Numbered from the stretch's first letter, positions 26,885-34,222 are shown. The stretch is DNA of 64,000 bases from Sphingomonas sp. 32-62-10 (GCA_002280555.1 NCEE01000006.1:26753-90752); one strand, 5' to 3'. The notes: a model not told the origin generated them from the sequence alone. Made by a program: numbers and translations.

Positions 26885-27802
26885 TCAATACTTGATCCGC
26901 GTCGCCGTCAGCTTGCGGGTGCCGAGCTGCACCTGAACGCTGTCCTTGCCCGCCAGATGGCCCGCACCGACCGCCATGAACACGGTGCCCGGCTTTTTCA
27001 TGCGATTGTCGATCCATTCGGCCCAGGCAATATTGCGCTTGGTCAACAGGGCATTGCGCAGTTCCGGCGCGTCGAGCCCTTCGTTCATCGTGATGGCAAG
27101 GGCTTCCGGGTCACCCTTGGCCCATTGCGCGACCATCTTGTCGAGTGTCTCGCCGACCTTGCTCAGGTCCTTCACCGTCTGCTGCAGATAGGCGACCTGC
27201 ACGTTTTCAGGCAGCGTATCGAACACCGCGAGCTGGCCGTTAAATGTTTCCAGCGCACCGATCGGCTTGCTGGCGGATTTTGCCGCTGTGGTCAGGATCG
27301 TTTCGGCACCGCTGTTTGGATCATAGCCAAGCTTGGGCAGCGGGGCGAGCGACAGGGTGAGCGCCACGAACCAGGGTTTGATCACTTCGAACTGTGCTGC
27401 AGGCAGGCCGTTGTCGGTCAGCGCCTTGGCGAGTGCAGGGCGCTCGACTTCGGGCAGCTTTTGCGACAGCGGGGGGCCATCGGTATCGATGATCACCGAT
27501 CCGAGGATCTTCTGGATTTCAGCAGGTTCGGGCTGGATCACCTCAAGCACCAGCTCGTCGCTCTTGTCGAATGCCGTTTTCACCGCTTCGTCGAACCAGC
27601 TCAGGCCTGGCTTCAACACGTGGACCGTACCGAACAGATAGATCGTCGTGTCGGCATCCTTCACCACCCACAGGGCCGGATCGGCATCAACCGTTGCGGC
27701 GGCAGGGGCCGGGGCTGCCGTCTGCGCGAGTGCCGGTGCGCCGATCATCAGGCTCAGCGGTGCCATCGTCGCCAGCAGGCGCAACTTCAACTTCTCGATC
27801 AT
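26885..27802 (-). CDS. TraB/GumN-family exported protein (copy 2 of 3)
   Basis: 305 residues from ATG 27802, which has AAAGGA upstream; ATGs at 27820 and 27817 are alternatives. The signal peptide ends near APALAQ. The core has WVVKDADTTIYLFGTVHVLKPG (GTVH at 58-61) and MAVGAGHLAGKDSVQV near the end. It is about 30 bp upstream of copy 1, so the two are likely a tandem duplication in one operon. Proposed protease fold, no known substrate. Confidence 0.85.
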   Translation of the reverse strand: MIEKLKLRLLATMAPLSLMIGAPALAQTAAPAPAAATVDADPALWVVKDADTTIYLFGTVHVLKPGLSWFDEAVKTAFDKSDELVLEVIQPEPAEIQKILGSVIIDTDGPPLSQKLPEVERPALAKALTDNGLPAAQFEVIKPWFVALTLSLAPLPKLGYDPNSGAETILTTAAKSASKPIGALETFNGQLAVFDTLPENVQVAYLQQTVKDLSKVGETLDKMVAQWAKGDPEALAITMNEGLDAPELRNALLTKRNIAWAEWIDNRMKKPGTVFMAVGAGHLAGKDSVQVQLGTRKLTATRIKY

Positions 27803-27839
27803 CTCAAGTCCTTTCATCATACTGAAATATCGTTGAAAA

Positions 27840-28256
27840 CTAGAAAAAACGCTTCCAGGTGAAGATCGCGAGAGTTGTCGCGATCGTCGTCAAAAAAATG
27901 CCGTCGTGCGATAGCGGCAGCGAGGTTCCTGCCGCATCGCCCAGGAAGCGGGCGACGAACAACACCAGATAGACGGTCAACCCGACATAGGTGGCCCACA
28001 AGTTCGCATCGCGCTCCTGTTCGTCGATCACCTGCATGTAGATGACGGTACCCCACAGCAAACCGCCAGCAATCAGCGCGAGCCCCACAATCATCAGCGC
28101 CGATCGGAAGGCGTTGTCCGCCAGTTCGGTCGCAAAGCCGAACAGGATAGAGCCGATCAGCATCGTGACGATGGTGCCGATCCATGCCGATCGCTGGCGG
28201 CGTACCATTGCACCAGCCCGGGCCTGCCAATCATCGCCGCTACGCGTTTCCTTCAT
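27840..28256 (-). CDS. Small membrane protein, second of an Xre-linked pair
   Basis: 138 residues with four hydrophobic segments (IGTIVTMLIGSILFGF, ALMIVGLALIAGGLLWGTVIY, LWATYVGLTVYLVLFVA, IFLTTIATTLAIFTW). The start at 28256 places it 25 bp after its upstream neighbour, another four-helix membrane protein. The pair follows a small Xre regulator, a combination seen in many bacteria, but its function is not established. Confidence 0.65.
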   Translation of the reverse strand: MKETRSGDDWQARAGAMVRRQRSAWIGTIVTMLIGSILFGFATELADNAFRSALMIVGLALIAGGLLWGTVIYMQVIDEQERDANLWATYVGLTVYLVLFVARFLGDAAGTSLPLSHDGIFLTTIATTLAIFTWKRFF

Positions 28257-28281
28257 TCCGTCGGGTTTCCGATCCACTGGA

Positions 28282-28722
28282 CTAAGTCCGCCACTTCGCA
28301 ACAAGATAGGTAACGATCGTCACGCCATAACCGAGCAGGAAGATGCCCAGTGCAGTCGGCTGTCCGGCCCAGCCGCCCGCTGCCAGTGCCTGCCAGATGG
28401 GATATCCTCCCATCATCGCAAACCAGCCCGCACACATCGCGCGAAGGTTATGCTGCACTGCCAGTTCATCGACCTTGCGAAACATATAGAGTGGCACAAA
28501 GATCAGCCCGACCGCCAGCAAGACCGCCATCGCGAGCGCAATACCCGGATCGAGTGTCATCGTCGTGAAGCTGAAGAAGCCGCGATTGCCCGGACGTTGA
28601 TCGAGCACCCCAAAACTGGCGCCAAGCACCGCACCAAATACCAGCGAACTGATCAGGTACAGCAGCTTGTTGCGTCGCCGCGCCTGCGTGATGCGTTCGC
28701 CCGGGCCGATCGCCTTTCTCAT
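28282..28722 (-). CDS. Small membrane protein, first of an Xre-linked pair
   Basis: 146 residues from ATG 28722, one base after the stop of the Xre regulator. Four hydrophobic segments: LLYLISSLVFGAVLGASFGV, IALAMAVLLAVGLIFVPLYMF, MCAGWFAMMGGYPIWQAL and ALGIFLLGYGVTIVTYLV. Unrecognised. Tight linkage to the regulator suggests it is the regulated product of the operon. Confidence 0.68.
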   Translation of the reverse strand: MRKAIGPGERITQARRRNKLLYLISSLVFGAVLGASFGVLDQRPGNRGFFSFTTMTLDPGIALAMAVLLAVGLIFVPLYMFRKVDELAVQHNLRAMCAGWFAMMGGYPIWQALAAGGWAGQPTALGIFLLGYGVTIVTYLVAKWRT

Positions 28723-28723
28723 T

Positions 28724-28936
28724 TCAAGCGACCGCCCCGTCATTCTCGCCATCATCGAAAATCTCCTCGATGCTCATGTCGAACAACCGGCCGATGCGGA
28801 AGGCGAGCGGGAGCGAGGGATCATATTTCCCCGTTTCGATCGCATTGACGGCCTGCCGCGAGACGCCCAGCCGCCCGCCGAGCTCGGCCTGGCTCCAGTC
28901 ACGTTCCGCGCGAAGGACCTTCAATCTGTTCTTCAT
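28724..28936 (-). CDS. Xre-type HTH transcriptional regulator
   Basis: 70 residues, almost entirely one helix-turn-helix domain: MKNRLKVLRAERDWSQAELG, GRLGVSRQAVNAIETGKYDPSLPL, ending LFDMSIEEIFDD. This is the compact YozG/YgzD-like type that usually heads operons with small membrane proteins. ATG 28936 matches the family start; ATG 28981 would add 15 residues. Two 19-bp direct repeats with a -35-like TTGACA lie just upstream and are likely its own operator. Confidence 0.85.
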   Translation of the reverse strand: MKNRLKVLRAERDWSQAELGGRLGVSRQAVNAIETGKYDPSLPLAFRIGRLFDMSIEEIFDDGENDGAVA

Positions 28937-28994
28937 CAACCCCGTCCACATCCGCGTGAACTCCACGAGAACCCTAGTCATTGTTCCCTGACCC

Positions 28995-29053
28995 AATGTC
29001 AAGGTACACTGACTAATTGCCGCCGATTCGCCAAAATGTCAAGCGTCACTGAC
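28995..29053 (-). promoter_or_regulatory. Two 19-bp direct repeats with -35-like hexamer upstream of the Xre operon
   Basis: On the plus strand AATGTCAAGGTACACTGAC (28995-29013) and AATGTCAAGCGTCACTGAC (29035-29053) differ at only three positions and are 40 bp apart start to start, near four helical turns. On the minus strand the distal copy supplies TTGACA (29042-29037); 17 bp further on is CAATTA (29019-29014), a weak -10. The near copy overlaps the expected transcription start, as expected for autorepression. Confidence 0.6.
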
Positions 29054-29098
29054 AAATGGTAACTCAACCCTTACCAAAGGGTGCGCCCATCGGCATTG

Positions 29099-30205
29099 TC
29101 ACTGCACCCGCGATACTCGTACGCCGCGTGTTTCGAGCTGTTCGATAACGGACCCTGTGCCGATGAAATGGCCAGCCCCGGCCGCAAACAGCATTGTGCC
29201 CGGCGTTTTAAGCTGGCGGATCAGGGCGCGCGTCCATGCGCTGTTCCGATCGGTGAGCAGCGGTGCGGCCATTGCCGCAGAGCCAGTCGTCGCGACCAGA
29301 TCGACCGATAGGGCCGAATCGGGGCCAACATCGCCCTTTGCCCAGGCATGGATCGCCGCGCGCATATCGGCGCGGCTGCGAACGGGGGCATCGATTGCGG
29401 CGTGGAGCATCCGCTGCTGATCCCCCTCAGGCACGGCATTGACGGCGGCGAGCACCTGGCGGTTATCCTCAATCGCAACGATCGGCTTGTTCGCCGTCCG
29501 AAATTGTTCCTCCAGCCAATCGTCCGCGCCGGGACCGGGCAGTTCACCGCTGCGCACTTCGTTCACCAGTGCAATCGCGACCGATGCAATCCAGCTTGGC
29601 ATCTGGTCCATCAACCGGGCGGTGGCGGGGGGCAGCGACGCGACAAAGGCGGCAAGCTTTGCGCGGTGCCCAGCATCCACCCGCGCGGTGAGCGGCGGCA
29701 GCATCGGATCCTCGACGAACGATGCGTCGGTTGCTGCTTTGCTGGCGCTATCCTCGATCGATTCAAGGATCAGCAACCGTGATCTCGCGACGATCCGGTC
29801 CAGTGCTGCGGTGCGCCAAGCAAAGCCGGGCGGTAATGTGTGGATGGTGCCAATCAGGTAGATCGCGGTATCCCGGTCGCCAATCCGCCAGATTGCTGGG
29901 CGAGGGCGATAATTCTGCGACAGTTGCGCGAGGCGCACGGTGCCCTCCACGGGGGGAATGGCCTTGCGCGCAAGGGATAGCCCATCGTCGCGATCCGGGC
30001 CGGGATAGCGCAACTGTGGCGCGCCAGACCGTGATACGGCATCGTCATCGCGGGGGGTGTGGTACGCCAGCCGGGGCCGTTGCCGCGCCAAACCTGCATC
30101 GACCGGTCCGATCGCTGCTGCCAGCACCATCGCCGCCAGCGTGGCGAGCGGCCGCCGCAGGAAAGCACGCTGATGCGGCAGAAAGGCAACCCGCGACGGG
30201 ATCAT
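29099..30205 (-). CDS. TraB/GumN-family exported protein (copy 3 of 3)
   Basis: 368 residues, longer than copies 1 and 2 because of an extra segment of about 70 residues between the N-terminal hydrophobic signal (about 19-34) and the core. The core has PAIWRIGDRDTAIYLIGTIHTLPPG (GTIH 119-122) and MLFAAGAGHFIGTGSVI near the end. The start is ATG 30205, without a clear Shine-Dalgarno. Separated from copies 1 and 2 by the Xre operon. Confidence 0.8.
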   Translation of the reverse strand: MIPSRVAFLPHQRAFLRRPLATLAAMVLAAAIGPVDAGLARQRPRLAYHTPRDDDAVSRSGAPQLRYPGPDRDDGLSLARKAIPPVEGTVRLAQLSQNYRPRPAIWRIGDRDTAIYLIGTIHTLPPGFAWRTAALDRIVARSRLLILESIEDSASKAATDASFVEDPMLPPLTARVDAGHRAKLAAFVASLPPATARLMDQMPSWIASVAIALVNEVRSGELPGPGADDWLEEQFRTANKPIVAIEDNRQVLAAVNAVPEGDQQRMLHAAIDAPVRSRADMRAAIHAWAKGDVGPDSALSVDLVATTGSAAMAAPLLTDRNSAWTRALIRQLKTPGTMLFAAGAGHFIGTGSVIEQLETRGVRVSRVQ

Positions 30206-30267
30206 AAGGTTAACAGTTTGCGCTCAGCTGCCCATCGCCGTCAACGGTTTGGCCGCATGCGGAGCCA

Positions 30268-31200
30268 TTGACCCGCCTTGACGCCCACGCCAAAGGTGCG
30301 CGCACATTGCAGGTGCGAAAGATTACCCCCTTGGCCGCTCAGCCCCTAAGCTTTCAACGCATGATCCTGACGCTCCATGATTACTGGAGCGATCATGGCT
30401 GCCTGATCCTGCAGCCCTATGACATGGAGATGGGCGCGGGCACCTTCCACACCGCCACCACCTTGCGCGCGCTTGGCCCCGATCCGTGGAATGCCGCCTT
30501 CGTCCAGCCCTGCCGCCGCCCGACTGATGGCCGTTATGGTGAGAACCCCAACCGGCTGCAGCATTATTACCAGTATCAGGTGATCCTGAAGCCCAGCCCG
30601 CCCAATTTGCAGGAACTCTATCTTGGCAGTTTGGCGGCGATCGGCATCGACATGCTCAGCCACGATATCCGCTTCGTCGAGGATGACTGGGAAAGCCCGA
30701 CGCTCGGCGCGTGGGGGCTCGGCTGGGAAGTGTGGTGCGACGGCATGGAGGTGACCCAATTCACCTATTTCCAGCAAATGGGCGGGTTCGATTGCAAGCC
30801 CGTAGCAGGCGAGCTGACCTACGGCCTCGAACGGCTGGCAATGTACATCCAGAATGTCGACAGCGTCTATGATCTCGCGTTCAACGACGCTGGCGTTACC
30901 TATGGCGACGTGTTCCTGACGAACGAGGTCGAGATGTCGACCTGGAATTTCGAAGTCGCGAACACGGACAGCCTGGTCGAACAGTTCAAAATGCACACCG
31001 CCGAATGCGAAAATTCGCTCGCGGCCAAACTCCCAATTCCCGCCTATGAACAGGCGATCAAGGCGAGCCACGTGTTCAACCTGCTCCAGGCACGCGGGGT
31101 GATCTCAGTCGCCGAACGCCAGGCGTATATGGGCCGCGTCCGCGATCTCGCAAAAGGCGCGTGCCAGGCGTGGATGGACAAAAACGGGTGGGCGGCGTGA
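30268..31200 (+). CDS. glyQ: Glycine--tRNA ligase alpha subunit
   Basis: Catalytic class II subunit of the alpha2-beta2 bacterial GlyRS. The conserved body runs from PLSFQRMILTLHDYWSDHGC through GAGTFHTATTLRALGP, NPNRLQHYYQYQVILKPSP and ELTYGLERLAMYIQ to the C-terminus. The start is unresolved: TTG 30268 has GGAG close by, but the family N-terminus aligns from about TTG 30331, and GTG 30313 lies between. The stop overlaps the GTG of the inserted nuclease gene (GTGA at 31197-31200). Confidence 0.94.
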   Translation: MTRLDAHAKGARTLQVRKITPLAAQPLSFQRMILTLHDYWSDHGCLILQPYDMEMGAGTFHTATTLRALGPDPWNAAFVQPCRRPTDGRYGENPNRLQHYYQYQVILKPSPPNLQELYLGSLAAIGIDMLSHDIRFVEDDWESPTLGAWGLGWEVWCDGMEVTQFTYFQQMGGFDCKPVAGELTYGLERLAMYIQNVDSVYDLAFNDAGVTYGDVFLTNEVEMSTWNFEVANTDSLVEQFKMHTAECENSLAAKLPIPAYEQAIKASHVFNLLQARGVISVAERQAYMGRVRDLAKGACQAWMDKNGWAA

Positions 31201-31676
31201 TCGCAACCGAAAATCCTCCCCGGAACGGGGAGGTGGTGCGCAGCACCGGAGGGGGCAGGCCGCAAACGCTACGCCGCCCAGAAGTATACGAAGCCCGCCG
31301 CGCACGCCGGGAAATGAGCTTGCCTGAGGTATTGTTATGGCAGAGGCTCAAAGGGTCTCCGCAAGGTGTCGCCTTCCGCAAGCAGCACCCGATCGGACCA
31401 TATCGCGCAGACTTTTATTGCGCTGCTGCCAAGCTGGTGATCGAAGTGGACGGTATCGCGCACGATATGGGCGATCGACCGGAGCGTGACATCGAACGGA
31501 CGACATGGTTGGAAGCGGCGGGTTACCGCGTTTTGCGGATCGGGGCGGCTGACGTTTTGAAAAATGCTGACGATGCGGCTCAAGCGATTGTTGCGTTTGC
31601 GGCGAGCCCCCTCCACCACCAGCCTGAAGAAGGCTGGCGGTCCCCCTCCCCGCTAGCGGGGAGGATCGAAGAGTGA
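31197..31676 (+). CDS. DUF559-family (Vsr-like) endonuclease inserted between glyQ and glyS
   Basis: 159 residues from GTG 31197. The DUF559 domain is at about residues 30-140: ARREMSLPEVLLWQRLKGSP, GPYRADFYCAAAKLVIEVDG (acidic residues of the PD-(D/E)xK-type site) and WLEAAGYRVLRI. Both ends of the protein are translated from flanking repeats (NPPRNGEVVRSTGGG and PLHHQPEEGWRSPSPLAG). It may start later, e.g. ATG 31314, which would leave off part of the domain. GTGA overlaps join it to glyQ and to glyS, so all three can be translated in series. Function unproven; DUF559 proteins are related to very-short-patch repair nucleases. Confidence 0.82.
   Translation: MIATENPPRNGEVVRSTGGGRPQTLRRPEVYEARRARREMSLPEVLLWQRLKGSPQGVAFRKQHPIGPYRADFYCAAAKLVIEVDGIAHDMGDRPERDIERTTWLEAAGYRVLRIGAADVLKNADDAAQAIVAFAASPLHHQPEEGWRSPSPLAGRIEE
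31214..31257 (+). repeat. Family C palindromic repeat, left copy beside DUF559 gene
   Basis: CCTCCCCG-GAA-CGGGGAGG (31215-31233, perfect 8-bp arms), then the small palindrome GGTGCGCAGCACC, then GGAGGGGGC. Inverted relative to the right copy at 31606-31665. Confidence 0.85.
31606..31665 (-). repeat. Family C palindromic repeat, right copy, carrying the glyS ribosome-binding site
   Basis: GCCCCCTCCACCACC, an inner stem CCAGCC-TGAAGAA-GGCTGG, then the perfect 20-bp palindrome CCTCCCCGCTAGCGGGGAGG (31645-31664). It is the inverted counterpart of the left copy. GGGGAGG at its end lies eight bases before the glyS GTG and is the only good Shine-Dalgarno there, yet it is one arm of the palindrome. 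Confidence 0.85.
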
Positions 31677-34222
31677 CCGACTTTCTGCTGGAGCTGCGTT
31701 CGGAGGAAATCCCGGCGCGGATGCAGGCGAAGGCGCGGGATGACCTCGCTAAGCTGTTCCTCGCCGAACTGGCCGCCGCCGGGCTGCCTGCGCCTGCGAT
31801 CACCACCTACGCCACCCCGCGCCGCCTTGCGCTGATCGCGCGCGATCTGCCGCTCGAGACGGCGGCGGTGTCGGAGGAGATCAAGGGCCCGAAATCGAGC
31901 GCGCCGCCACAGGCGCTTGAGGGGTTTCTCCGCAAGACAGGGCTTACCCGCGACGAACTCGTCGAGCGCGACGGCGTGCTGTTCGCGGTCATCGACAGGC
32001 CCGGCCGCGCGACGGCCGATGTGCTCGCCGAAGCAATCCCGCGCATCATCCGCGCTTTCCCCTGGCCCAAATCGATGCGCTGGGGTGATGCCTCGCTATC
32101 TACGGAAAGCCTGAAATGGGTGCGCCCGCTGCAGGGCATCGTGGCGCTGCTCGGCACCGACATCGTGCCGTGCGAGATCGCCGGCATCGCCAGCGGCCGC
32201 ACGACGATGGGGCATCGCTTCCATTCGACCGGCGCGATCGAGATCGAGAGTGCGGCGACCTATGCAGAGCAACTCCGCGACGCGCACGTCATCGTCGATC
32301 AGGATGAGCGCGCGAACATCATTGCGGTCGGCGCGAAGATGGCCGCCCGAAAGGCGGGGCTGACATTGATCGAGGACGCCGGGCTGCTCGCCGAAAATGC
32401 CGGGCTCACCGAATGGCCGGTGCCGCTGCTCGGCCGCTTCGACGAAGCGTTCCTCAGCGTGCCCCCCGAGGTGATCCAGCTGACGGCGCGGGTGAACCAG
32501 AAATATTTCGTGTGCTCGGATGCTGACGGGAAGCTCGCCAACGCCTTCATCTGCACCGCCAATATCGATGCGGCGGACGGCGGCGCGAAGATCATCGACG
32601 GCAACCGCAAGGTGCTCGCCGCGCGGCTGAGCGATGCCAAGTTCTTCTACGACACCGATCTGAAAGTGCCGCTCGACGAGCAGTCGAAGAAGCTCGACCG
32701 GATCGTGTTTCATGAAAAGCTCGGCACGGTGGCGGACAAGGTAGTGCGCGTCGCTAAATTGGCCCGGTGGTTGGTCGAGGAGGGGATTGTAAAATCCTCC
32801 CCGCTCGCGGGGAGGGGGACCAGCGAAGCTGGTGGAGGGGGCGTGCCCCAATCGCCCGCCTCGCCTGCGGAGAACCCCCTCCACCATTTGCCGGAAGAGG
32901 CAAATAGTCCCCAGCAACAGGTTGATCATGCCCCGCATGATCAAGGATCGTCCGGGGGACGATCCGACCTGTTGCTCCGTGCCGCGGAGGATTTAGCAGA
33001 CCTCGCCGAACGCGCAGCACTCCTGTGCAAGGCCGATCTCGTCACCGGCATGGTCGGCGAATTCCCCGAGCTGCAGGGGCTGATGGGCGGATACTACGCC
33101 GCCGCGCAAGGCGAAGACCCCCGCATCGCCGCCGCGATCCGCGATCACTACAAGCCGGTCGGGCAGGGCGATGACGTGCCCACCGATCCAGTGACGGTGG
33201 CGGTGAGCTTGGCGGATAAGCTGGATACGTTGGTTGGGTTTTTCGCAATCGGAGAAGCTCCCACCGGATCGCGAGATCCATTCGCGTTGCGAAGGGCAGC
33301 ACTTGGCGCAATTCGCCTTATTTTGGTGAATGACATACGCGTCCATACATATCATCTGTGTCGCGAAGTCGGCGAAATGCTCCTGTCTCAAACGTTTTTC
33401 CGCTTGTCGGAGGCGGGCTCATGTTGGGCTGAAGTCAAACACACTGCGCTCTTCCAGAGTGCTTTTCGATTGGATGACGACTGCGCAGTCGCGTTACTGC
33501 AAATGACAAATGGCGATGTGTTTGAGGAGAAGATCGACCTCCCCGACGAATTGCCAGATATAGCCTTCGTAGCTGCCGAAATTAGTGCGAATTTGGTGAT
33601 CGGTAATGAGGCGATCCGTGATTTTTTTGTCGACCGCCTCAAAGTCCAGCAGCGCGAAGCTGGCGTCCGCCACGACCTGATCGATGCGGTGTTCGCGCTC
33701 GGCGGAGAGGATGATCTCGTCCGGCTGCTCGCGCGCGTCCACGCGTTGCAGGCGTTTATCGGCACCCCCGACGGCGCGAACCTGCTCGCGGGGTATAAGC
33801 GTGCGGCGAATATTCTGAAGAAGGAGGGGTTCGAAACCTCCGATAAAAGCGATCGTCACCCCGGACTTGATCCGGGGTCCCGCTTGTCGGCGACCGAAGT
33901 AGAAGCGTCACCCCGGCTCGAGGGCCGGGGTGACGGTGCGGGTGAGGCTGTCGCCTTACCCTACACCCCCGAACCCGCCGAGGCGGCGCTCATCGCGGCA
34001 CTCGACATCGCCGAACCCGCCGCTGCTGCCGCCGTTGCCGCCGAGGATTTCGAAGCCGCGATGGCTGCGCTCGCATCCCTCCGCGCGCCCATCGATGCCT
34101 TCTTCGAAACCGTTATCGTCAATGATTCCGATCGCGCCAAGCGGGCGGCGCGGCTGGCATTGTTGGAAAAAGTGCGCAATGCCGTGCACGGAGTCGCCGA
34201 TTTTTCGAAGATCGAGGGGTAA
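31673..34222 (+). CDS. glyS: Glycine--tRNA ligase beta subunit, expanded by in-frame repeat insertions
   Basis: tRNA-recognition subunit of bacterial GlyRS. 849 residues against a usual 660-700. The normal body is clear: LLELRSEEIPARMQ at the start, FHEKLGTVADKV, KADLVTGMVGEFPELQGLMGGYYA, GSRDPFALRRAALGAIRLIL and the C-terminal anticodon-binding domain (VNDSDRAKRAARLALL). Three parts are extra: residues about 374-436, encoded by a family C pair and a three-way-junction element; about 551-642, AT-richer and not repeat-like; and about 728-755, encoded by a family B pair. All keep the reading frame. GTG 31673 overlaps the nuclease gene stop. Confidence 0.92.
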   Translation: MTDFLLELRSEEIPARMQAKARDDLAKLFLAELAAAGLPAPAITTYATPRRLALIARDLPLETAAVSEEIKGPKSSAPPQALEGFLRKTGLTRDELVERDGVLFAVIDRPGRATADVLAEAIPRIIRAFPWPKSMRWGDASLSTESLKWVRPLQGIVALLGTDIVPCEIAGIASGRTTMGHRFHSTGAIEIESAATYAEQLRDAHVIVDQDERANIIAVGAKMAARKAGLTLIEDAGLLAENAGLTEWPVPLLGRFDEAFLSVPPEVIQLTARVNQKYFVCSDADGKLANAFICTANIDAADGGAKIIDGNRKVLAARLSDAKFFYDTDLKVPLDEQSKKLDRIVFHEKLGTVADKVVRVAKLARWLVEEGIVKSSPLAGRGTSEAGGGGVPQSPASPAENPLHHLPEEANSPQQQVDHAPHDQGSSGGRSDLLLRAAEDLADLAERAALLCKADLVTGMVGEFPELQGLMGGYYAAAQGEDPRIAAAIRDHYKPVGQGDDVPTDPVTVAVSLADKLDTLVGFFAIGEAPTGSRDPFALRRAALGAIRLILVNDIRVHTYHLCREVGEMLLSQTFFRLSEAGSCWAEVKHTALFQSAFRLDDDCAVALLQMTNGDVFEEKIDLPDELPDIAFVAAEISANLVIGNEAIRDFFVDRLKVQQREAGVRHDLIDAVFALGGEDDLVRLLARVHALQAFIGTPDGANLLAGYKRAANILKKEGFETSDKSDRHPGLDPGSRLSATEVEASPRLEGRGDGAGEAVALPYTPEPAEAALIAALDIAEPAAAAAVAAEDFEAAMAALASLRAPIDAFFETVIVNDSDRAKRAARLALLEKVRNAVHGVADFSKIEG
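32795..32842 (+). repeat. Family C repeat inside glyS, left copy
   Basis: CCTCCCCGC-TC-GCGGGGAGG (32796-32815), then ACCAGC-GAA-GCTGGT, then GGAGGGGGC. Same order and orientation as the copy left of the DUF559 gene. Confidence 0.85.
32875..32912 (-). repeat. Family C repeat inside glyS, right partial copy
   Basis: CCCCCTCCACC, the stem ATTTGCC-GGAAGA-GGCAAAT, then AGTCCCC. It is inverted relative to the copy at 32795 with only 32 bp between them, and it lacks the terminal CCTCCCC palindrome, which is replaced by the three-way-junction element. Confidence 0.75.
32913..32976. repeat. 64-bp three-way-junction palindromic element inside glyS
   Basis: Perfect outer arms AGCAACAGGT (32913-32922) and ACCTGTTGCT (32967-32976) enclose two perfect 9-bp hairpins: TGATCATGC-CCC-GCATGATCA (32923-32943) and GGATCGTCC-GGG-GGACGATCC (32945-32965). 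Unpaired bases are only one A between the hairpins and one G before the closing arm. The two loops, CCC and GGG, are complementary and could pair. Confidence 0.85.
33854..33935. repeat. Family B inverted repeat inside glyS
   Basis: CGTCACCCCGGACTTGATCC plus GGGG at the left, and CGTCACCCCGGCTCGAGGGCCGGGGTGACG as the right hairpin; in frame within the glyS anticodon-binding-domain region. Confidence 0.8.

Noticed and set aside
31214..31665. Insertion sequence with transposase around the DUF559 gene
   Set aside because: There are inverted flanking repeats but no transposase and no clear target-site duplication, so only a repeat-nuclease unit is proposed.
33826..33843. tRNA T-arm-like word GGTTCGAAACC in glyS
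   Set aside because: No acceptor stem, D-arm or anticodon arm surrounds it; it is coding sequence.
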